Below, piece by piece: positions 45,533 to 50,482 of a DNA stretch of 50,482 nucleotides. Below the pieces are notes generated by a model, which was not told the origin of the DNA, did not search any database, and saw nothing but the letters and a program-made list of their open reading frames with translations. A program made the translations under genes and the position numbers. The first letter of the stretch is position 1. The number at the start of each line of letters is the position of its first letter. The stretch is from Micromonospora yasonensis (GTDB lineage Bacteria > Actinomycetota > Actinomycetes > Mycobacteriales > Micromonosporaceae), in contig NZ_JAPDPH010000025.1 of assembly GCF_026013475.1 (NCBI RefSeq), positions 1-50,482 of the forward strand. Reading direction: 5' to 3'.

Positions 45533-46528
45533 ATGGGACGGGTGCGCCCGATCTCGCTGCCCCCGGTGCCGTACGACGCGACGGCCGTACGACCCGACTG
45601 GGCCGCGCTGCCCGGCGGGCTGCGCGACGCGATCGCCGGTCGGCTCGGCGGTCCCCCGGCGGCGGTCCGGGTGGCGGGCGCCGGCTTCACCCGGGGCTTC
45701 GCCGCGGTGCTGACCGGTCCCGACGGCGATCAAATCTTCATGAAGGCGGCGGCGCTGGACGGGCAGCGGCACCTGGCCGACTGGTATTTCCACGAGGCGC
45801 TGATCCTGGCCCGGCTCCCCGCCGCCCTGCCGGTTCCCCGCCCGCGCTGGGCGCTCACCGAGGCCGGCTGGTACGCGCTGGCCCTGACCGCCATCGACGG
45901 GCGGACCCCCCGGCTGCCCTGGGATCAGGCCGAGCTGGACGCCGCCCTCGCCGGCTACGCCGAGGTGGCGGCCGCGCTCGCCGACCCGCCCGTGGAGCTG
46001 GTCGCGCTCGGGCTGCCCCGCCTCGCCGACCTGGCCCGCGACGACATCCTTCGCTGGGGCGAGGTGGCCGCCGGCCGCGAGCCGACGCCCGAGCTGCCGG
46101 CCTGGGCCCCGCTGCCCGAACTGGCCGCACTGGAGTCCCGCCTGCCCGGGTACGCGGCCACCGGCGGGCTGGCCCACGGCGACCTGCGGGTGGACAACCT
46201 GCTGCTGGACGCCGACGGCCGGGCCTGGTTCTGCGACTGGACCTGGCTCTGCCACGGGCCGGCCTGGTTCGACCTGGTCACCCTGCTGCTCACCGGGTAC
46301 GCCAGCGGCCTGGACGTGGACGCGGCCTTCGCCGATCACCCGGCGGCGGCCGACGCCCCGGACGACGCTCTGGACGTGACGCTCGCCGCACTCGCCGGCT
46401 ACTTCCTGACCAGCGCGGCGGCCGGACCGTCGACGGCGTCCCCGCACCTGCGGGTGCACCAGCGGTGGAGCGGCGAGCAGGCGCTCGGCTGGCTGGCCGC
46501 CCGGCAGGGCTGGGCACCGTCCGCTTGA
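45533..46528 (+). CDS. Aminoglycoside phosphotransferase-family kinase
   Basis: A 331-residue member of the APH/choline-kinase-like family. The ATP-binding Lys is likely in DQIFMKAAALDGQ. The catalytic loop is GGLAHGDLRVDNLLLDADG (HGD...N), followed by AWFCDWTWLCHGPAWFDL, where Asp replaces the usual DFE-type metal ligand context. HWHxD-like features and C-terminal helices are normal. An ATG at 45494 in frame is an alternative start, 13 codons earlier. It follows the LtrA gene by 60 bp. Substrate unknown; a resistance function cannot be inferred from the family alone. Confidence 0.85.
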   Translation: MGRVRPISLPPVPYDATAVRPDWAALPGGLRDAIAGRLGGPPAAVRVAGAGFTRGFAAVLTGPDGDQIFMKAAALDGQRHLADWYFHEALILARLPAALPVPRPRWALTEAGWYALALTAIDGRTPRLPWDQAELDAALAGYAEVAAALADPPVELVALGLPRLADLARDDILRWGEVAAGREPTPELPAWAPLPELAALESRLPGYAATGGLAHGDLRVDNLLLDADGRAWFCDWTWLCHGPAWFDLVTLLLTGYASGLDVDAAFADHPAAADAPDDALDVTLAALAGYFLTSAAAGPSTASPHLRVHQRWSGEQALGWLAARQGWAPSA

Positions 46529-46547
46529 TCCACCCGAGGTTCCGCAC

Positions 46548-46580
46548 GTCGCGGTATCGGCCGGCCAGGAATACCGCGAC
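46548..46580 (+). terminator. Hairpin after the phosphotransferase gene, flanked by direct repeats
   Basis: GTCGCGGTAT (46548-46557) and ATACCGCGAC (46571-46580) form a perfect 10-bp stem with a 13-base loop, 19 bases after the stop. TTCCGCACGT occurs immediately outside on both sides, at 46540-46549 and 46582-46591. The hairpin fits a terminator. Confidence 0.5.
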
Positions 46581-46616
46581 ATTCCGCACGTGGAGTGGAG
46601 CCCCAACGGAGCCGTT

Positions 46617-46645
46617 TTGGCTCGTCCCGGCCGACCTGGTAACCT
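46617..46645 (+). promoter_or_regulatory. Predicted rpsT promoter
   Basis: TTGGCT (46617-46622) and TAACCT (46640-46645) are separated by 17 bases, an optimal housekeeping-sigma spacing. It lies about 80 bases before the rpsT start. The leader between (46652-46723) has no other gene. Confidence 0.55.
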
Positions 46646-46723
46646 GGCTTTTCGCGCGGCGATGACGCATGCTCGTCGTGCACGTAAGCAGACCAACCCG
46701 AGCTATCAAGACGAGGCTGTCGC

Positions 46724-46990
46724 GTGGCGAACATCAAGTCCCAGATCAAGCGCAACCGGCAGAACGAGAAGCGCCGGCTGCGTAACAAGTCGGTCAAGTC
46801 GTCGCTGAAGACCGCCGTCCGGAAGTTCCACGAGGCTGCCGAGGCCGGCGACACCGAGAAGGCCACCGCCCTCATGCGGGACGCCGCCCGCAAGCTGGAC
46901 AAGGCTGCCAGCAAGGGCGTCATCCACGCCAACCAGGCGGCCAACCGGAAGTCGGCGATCGCCAAGCGCGTCGCCTCGTTCTCGGCCTGA
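46724..46990 (+). CDS. rpsT: 30S ribosomal protein S20
   Basis: An 88-residue, strongly basic S20. The start is [34 protein letters not shown], the standard family pattern. The end [22 protein letters not shown] is also typical. The GTG start is fixed by the alignment of ANIKSQ. It binds 16S rRNA early in 30S assembly. It is a single-gene unit with a recognisable promoter and a 13-bp stem terminator, and its position beside holA matches mycobacteria. Confidence 0.97.
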   Translation: MANIKSQIKRNRQNEKRRLRNKSVKSSLKTAVRKFHEAAEAGDTEKATALMRDAARKLDKAASKGVIHANQAANRKSAIAKRVASFSA

Positions 46991-47010
46991 CGAGCGCCCT
47001 CAGACCTACC

Positions 47011-47042
47011 GGAAGCCCCGGGGCGATGCCCCCGGGGCTTCC
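47011..47042 (+). terminator. rpsT terminator
   Basis: GGAAGCCCCGGGG pairs perfectly with CCCCGGGGCTTCC (13 bp) around a 6-base loop, 20 bases after the rpsT stop. The rest of the gap to 47193 shows only an AT-richer patch near 47095-47110 and no gene. Confidence 0.8.
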
Positions 47043-47193
47043 GCCTGTCTGCGTTCCGGGCCCGCCCTGCCCGCCGCCCCGGCACCCGCGCAGCTTTCGA
47101 AAAAGTGCTGCCTCAACGGGGCGGGAGGCAACAGTTTCGGGAAGTTGTGCGGGCCCTGAGCGTGGGCACCCAGCAGCGATGGAGCGGGGTCGG

Positions 47194-47667
47194 TCAGCGG
47201 AAGGGGCCGGGGCGGGGTCGGGTCGGGCGACGCTCCCCGTGGTCGGGGTGGCGCGGCGGGTCGCCGGGGCGGGCCGCGTCCGGCACCGGGCCCTGGGCGA
47301 GCACTCCGCCGGGCAGGGCCTGGGCCGTCGAGGGCACCCGGGCCCGCCCGACAGCCGGCTCCATCTGCCGACGGAAGCGGTCCCGTTCCTGTTCGGGCAC
47401 CTGCGCCGCAGTGCGGATCACCATCTCGGCGACCACGTCGTTGAGCTTGACCATCGCCGCCACGACTGCCGGCAGGACCAGTACCGCCCACCAGCTGACC
47501 AGCTCGGCGAGGGCGAGCAGCACGGCGAGCGCCACCGACCCCTCGAAGAAGAGGAAGCAGAGCACCCCGCCCGGGTTGACGAAGCGCAAGCCCAGCACCC
47601 GGGCGTAGAGCGGCCGGTACCGCTCGTCATCCGTCGGCACGGTCGCCCAGGACTGGGATCGGGTCAC
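47194..47667 (-). CDS. Hypothetical membrane protein downstream of holA
   Basis: A 157-residue protein with a polar N-terminus (TRSQSWATVPTDDERYRPLYARVLGLRFVNPGG). Two adjacent helices follow (VLCFLFFEGSVALAVLLALAELV and WWAVLVLPAVVAAMVKLNDVV), then a charged RTAAQVPEQERDRFRRQ segment and a Pro/Arg-rich tail. The GTG start overlaps the holA TGA (GTGA), and this coupling is the best evidence it is real. I recognise no named family. Confidence 0.75.
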   Translation of the reverse strand: MTRSQSWATVPTDDERYRPLYARVLGLRFVNPGGVLCFLFFEGSVALAVLLALAELVSWWAVLVLPAVVAAMVKLNDVVAEMVIRTAAQVPEQERDRFRRQMEPAVGRARVPSTAQALPGGVLAQGPVPDAARPGDPPRHPDHGERRPTRPRPGPFR

Positions 47668-48644
47668 CGGGTGCCGCCCTGCCGGGCCGCCGCGACGGAG
47701 AACACCGCCCGCTCCAGCGCGTACGCCCGGTCGTCGGCTCCGCCCTTGACCGCCGCGTTGCACTCGGCGGCCGCCCGCATCGCCTCGACCAGGCCCTCCG
47801 GCGTCCAGCCGCGCCCCTGCCGCTGCGCCCGCTCGATCTTCCACGCCGGCATGCCCAGACTGCTGGCGAGCTGGTACGGGCTGCCCCGCCCGGCGGAGGC
47901 GACCCGAGCCACCGTACGGACCCCGTCGGCGAGCGCGTCGGCGATCGGCACCGGGTCGACGCCGACGTGCAGCGCCCAGCGCAGCGCCTCCAGGGCGCCG
48001 GGAACGTCACCGACCATCGTCGCGTCGGCGACCGTGAAGCCGGTCACCTCGACCCGCCCCTTGTAGTAGCGGGCCACCGTGTCCGCCCCGATCCTCCCGT
48101 CGGTGTCCGCGACGAGCTGCGAGCAGGCGGCGGCCAGCTCCCGCAGGTCGGTGCCGACGGCGGCGATGAGCGCCTCGGCCGCGTCCTCGGTACACCTGCC
48201 CCCGTTTCGGCGGATCTCGTCCCGGACGAAGGCCACCCGCTCCCGATGCCCCTTGAGCTTGGCCGCCGGCACGACGGTCGCGCCCGCCGCACGCAGCCCG
48301 TCGGCGAACGCCTTCCCCTTCGCCGCGCCCAGGTGCAGCACCACGAGCTGCACCTCCGGGTCCGGGTTCTTCGCGTAGTCCAGCAGCGCGGCGGCCAGGT
48401 CCTTGCGGGCGTCCTGGCCGGACCGGAGCACGAGCACCCGCCGGCCGCCGAAGAGCGACGGGCTGAGCATCTCGGCGATCTCGCCCACCGTCAGGGAGCC
48501 GGCCTGGTACTCCCGGACGTCCACGTCGGGGTCGACGTCGCGGGCCCGGGCGACGGCTTCGGTGACCGCTCGCGTGGCGAGCAGCTCCTCGTCGCCGAGA
48601 ACGAGCAGAATAGGGGGCAGGCTGGCGGGGGTCACGTCGCCCAT
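47664..48644 (-). CDS. holA: DNA polymerase III delta subunit
   Basis: A 326-residue delta subunit of the clamp loader. The N-terminal part PPILLVLGDEELLATRAVTEAVARA matches the family start. FGGRRVLVLRSGQD and LVVLHLGAAKGKAFADGLRAAG follow, then a helical C-terminal domain with FTVADATMVGDVPGALEALRWAL and GVDPVPIADALADGVRTVARV. No P-loop is expected or seen. The ATG at 48644 is preferred over a further in-frame ATG at 48680. It couples to the small membrane protein. The comEC frame runs 637 bases into this gene in another frame of the same strand. Confidence 0.94.
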   Translation of the reverse strand: MGDVTPASLPPILLVLGDEELLATRAVTEAVARARDVDPDVDVREYQAGSLTVGEIAEMLSPSLFGGRRVLVLRSGQDARKDLAAALLDYAKNPDPEVQLVVLHLGAAKGKAFADGLRAAGATVVPAAKLKGHRERVAFVRDEIRRNGGRCTEDAAEALIAAVGTDLRELAAACSQLVADTDGRIGADTVARYYKGRVEVTGFTVADATMVGDVPGALEALRWALHVGVDPVPIADALADGVRTVARVASAGRGSPYQLASSLGMPAWKIERAQRQGRGWTPEGLVEAMRAAAECNAAVKGGADDRAYALERAVFSVAAARQGGTR

Positions 48645-50482
48645 ACTCGCACGCGCTCCGACCGGATCGTGCCTGGTCATCGAGGACTGTGACGGCGCAG
48701 CCCGCAGTCAGCGCGAATCCAGACATTCGATTCGATCCACCTGTTATCCCCGCGAATCTGTCGGCCTTCGGTGCGGCCGCCCGGCGTCCCGGTCCGAGGC
48801 CCCGGGCCACCACCGCCAGCCCCTGCCCGGCGCGTACTGCGGCCACGTCGCCCGACGTGTCGGTCCGCAGCACCCGGGCGCCGCCCCGGCGCAGCCGGTC
48901 CAGCAGACCCTCGTTCGGATGCCCGTAGTCGTTGCCCACCCCCACCGACACCAGCGCGACGGCGGGCCGGACCGTGGCGAGGAACTCGGGATCCTGATAC
49001 GCCGACCCGTGGTGGGCGACCTTGAGCACGTCGGCCCGGAGACGGTCGGGCGGCCCCGCCTCCAGCAGCGCCCGCTGCTCCTCGGTCTCGGCATCGCCGG
49101 CCAGCAGGATCCGTACCCCGGCCACGGTCGCCGTCAGCACCAGGGAGTTGTTGTTCGGGTCCGACCGGCTGCCCCGCAGCGGGTACGGCGGCCCGAGGGC
49201 GGCCAGGTCCGCTCCCCCGGCCCGCCAGCGCCAGCCCACCGGCACGGTACGCAGCGCGGCGCCGCCACCGCGCGCGGCCTGCCGTACCTGGGCGACGCCG
49301 AAGGGTGGCTCGGCCCACTCCGGGGTCACCACCTCCACCACCCGCCGGCCCCGGAACACCCCGGCGATCCCGCCCACATGGTCGGCGTGGAAGTGGCTGA
49401 CCACCAGCAACGGCACCTCCCGTACGCCGAGCCGGCGCAGGCACCCGTCCACGCCGGACGGTTCCGGGCCGGCATCGACCACCACCGCCCTACCGGCGGC
49501 CACCGGCAGCACGACGGCGTCCCCCTGCCCCACCGCGCAGGCCACCACCACCCAGCCCGGCGGGGGCCAGCCGGGGGCCAGCAGCCGCACGGGCAGTGTG
49601 CCGAGCACCACCGCGACCACGCCGACCGCGACCAGCCGGCGCAGCAGCGGCCGCCGGATGGCCAACAGCAACGCCACGGACAGTGCCGCGAGCAGCAGGG
49701 CTCCGCTCACCCCACCCGGCCAGGGCAGCGCCCCGGCGGGCAGTCGCGCGCCCTGCCCGGCCACCAGCACCAGCCACCGGGCCGGCCAGCTCGCCAGCCA
49801 GGCGGCGAACTCGGCACCCGCCGGCCAGACTGGCGACACCACGGCCGCGGCCACCCCGAGCACGGTGGCGGGTGCGACGGCCGGCACGGCCAGCAGGTTC
49901 GCCGGCACCGCGACCAGGCTCACCGTCCCCGAGAGACCGGCGATCACCGGACCGCAGGCGAGTTGCGCGGCGGCCGGCACGGCCAGGGCCTCGGCCAGCC
50001 CCGGCGGTACGCCCCGACGGCGCAGCGCGTCCCGCCACCCGGGGGCGAGCAGCAACAGCCCGCCGGTGGCGCACACCGACAGCGTGAACCCGGCGTCGCC
50101 GGCCAGTTCGGGGTCGACCAGCACCAGCACGGTGACGGCGGCGGCGAGGGCGGGCAGCGCGGCCCGGGACCGGCCGGCGGCGAGCGCGGCCAGCCCGATC
50201 GCGCCCATCGCCGCGGCACGGACCACGCTCGGAGACGGGCGGACCAGGATGACGAACCCGACCAGGGCCAGCACGCAGAGCCCGGCGGCCGTCCGGGGAC
50301 CGGCCCGGGCCCAGCGGGCCAGCAGCAGCACCGCCCCGACGACGATGGCGACGTTCGAGCCGGACACCGCGTTCAGGTGTGTCATGCCGGTGGTCCGAAA
50401 GTCCTCCTCGACGGTCGGTGGCAGCCGGCTGGTGTCCCCGACGACCAGCCCGGGCAGCAGGCCGCCAGGCTCGTCGGGGAGC
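48007..50482 (-). CDS. comEC: ComEC/Rec2 family protein, partial at the window edge
   Basis: The N-terminus lies beyond the window. The frame enters at 50481 with LLPGLVVGDTSRLPP and continues through the ComEC competence membrane domain (MTHLNAVSGSNVAIV, then ~10 helices). It then enters a metallo-beta-lactamase-like domain with HFHADHVGG, the metal ligands, LLAGDAETEEQ and KVAHHGS. ComEC is the DNA uptake channel/nuclease of natural transformation. Recognisable homology ends near 48790 (DVAAVRAGQGLAVVARG). After that there is no in-frame stop until 48007; the extra ~260 residues are Arg/Gly/Pro-rich and overlap holA, so they are probably not functional. The true end is uncertain. Confidence 0.8.
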   Translation of the reverse strand, partial: LPDEPGGLLPGLVVGDTSRLPPTVEEDFRTTGMTHLNAVSGSNVAIVVGAVLLLARWARAGPRTAAGLCVLALVGFVILVRPSPSVVRAAAMGAIGLAALAAGRSRAALPALAAAVTVLVLVDPELAGDAGFTLSVCATGGLLLLAPGWRDALRRRGVPPGLAEALAVPAAAQLACGPVIAGLSGTVSLVAVPANLLAVPAVAPATVLGVAAAVVSPVWPAGAEFAAWLASWPARWLVLVAGQGARLPAGALPWPGGVSGALLLAALSVALLLAIRRPLLRRLVAVGVVAVVLGTLPVRLLAPGWPPPGWVVVACAVGQGDAVVLPVAAGRAVVVDAGPEPSGVDGCLRRLGVREVPLLVVSHFHADHVGGIAGVFRGRRVVEVVTPEWAEPPFGVAQVRQAARGGGAALRTVPVGWRWRAGGADLAALGPPYPLRGSRSDPNNNSLVLTATVAGVRILLAGDAETEEQRALLEAGPPDRLRADVLKVAHHGSAYQDPEFLATVRPAVALVSVGVGNDYGHPNEGLLDRLRRGGARVLRTDTSGDVAAVRAGQGLAVVARGLGPGRRAAAPKADRFAGITGGSNRMSGFALTAGCAVTVLDDQARSGRSACEYGRRDPRQPAPYSARSRRRGAARHASGHRSRRPGPRRRPRRGRPGVPGRLPDGGRDRRDAQPVALRRPAGARAPVRPGRPQGPGRRAAGLREEPGPGGAARGAAPGRGEGEGVRRRAACGGRDRRAGGQAQGASGAGGLRPGRDPPKRGQVYRGRGRGAHRRRRHRPAGAGRRLLAARRGHRREDRGGHGGPLLQGAGRGDRLHGRRRDDGR

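Noticed and set aside
47095..47160. Possible CGAAA-type regulatory repeats (TTTCGAAAAAGT and TTTCGGGAAGTT)
   Set aside because: The two stretches are only loosely alike, lie in a downstream region between convergent genes, and fit no operator I can name.

Overview
The window is chromosomal DNA from a very GC-rich actinomycete, most likely a Micromonosporaceae member such as Micromonospora. Evidence: GTG starts and four-base ATGA/GTGA overlaps are common, the codon bias is strongly GC, and the gene order is the actinobacterial core block also seen in Mycobacterium tuberculosis (smtB-zur, uppS, recO, era, corC, ybeY, phoH, rsmE/dnaJ2/hrcA, hemW, lepA, rpsT, holA, comEC). An intergenic double repeat built on AGGAAGGGCCCC(C/T)TGTTAAC resembles, from memory, repeats common in Micromonospora. 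The family assignment is inference. I saw no rRNA, tRNA, CRISPR array, insertion sequence or prophage. No gene-free stretch exceeds 300 bp; the longest is about 290 bp, upstream of glsB.

Layout. 1-2.8 kb: the end of a zinc uptake operon (znuC 3' end, znuB) followed by two zinc sensors, an SmtB-type ArsR protein and a Fur-family Zur, then two small membrane proteins. 2.9-8.0 kb (minus): a long acyl-CoA dehydrogenase, a DUF6328 membrane protein, and a translationally coupled trio of alpha/beta hydrolase, AAC(3)-family acetyltransferase and SIS-domain protein. 8.1-11.3 kb (plus): a TPP riboswitch heading ykoE-ykoD-ykoC, an ECF transporter for thiamine or its HMP precursor. 11.3-14.3 kb: a two-component system divergent from a membrane protein, and a small basic protein. 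14.6-16.7 kb: an MTH1187-family thiamine-binding protein, gnd and a small hypothetical gene.

16.8-26 kb (mostly minus): uppS-recO; a DUF4097 lipoprotein and an acyltransferase; then the coupled cluster phoH-ybeY-corC-(degenerate cytidine deaminase)-era, ending in a clear intrinsic terminator. phoH is interrupted in frame by a 353-residue intein that has class 3 features and a LAGLIDADG endonuclease. 26-34.7 kb: serine hydrolase, HIT protein, the double repeat, an SDR, the heat-shock group hrcA-dnaJ-rsmE behind a perfect CIRCE operator, a DUF4870 protein, hemW and an enoyl-CoA hydratase.

34.8-40 kb: a secreted lysozyme-like protein, a MOSC protein, a sugar ABC importer (binding protein and two permeases, no ATPase gene) and a GlsB/YeaQ protein. 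40.3-50.5 kb: lepA, a DUF4240 protein, a tandem-duplicated LtrA protein, a phosphotransferase, rpsT, a small membrane protein, holA and the C-terminal part of comEC, whose frame runs on unusually far into holA.

The observations most worth following are the PhoH intein, the riboswitch-controlled ECF operon with a 19-bp inverted repeat inside it, the AAC(3)/SIS/hydrolase operon, the paired zinc sensors, the double LtrA protein and the comEC read-through.
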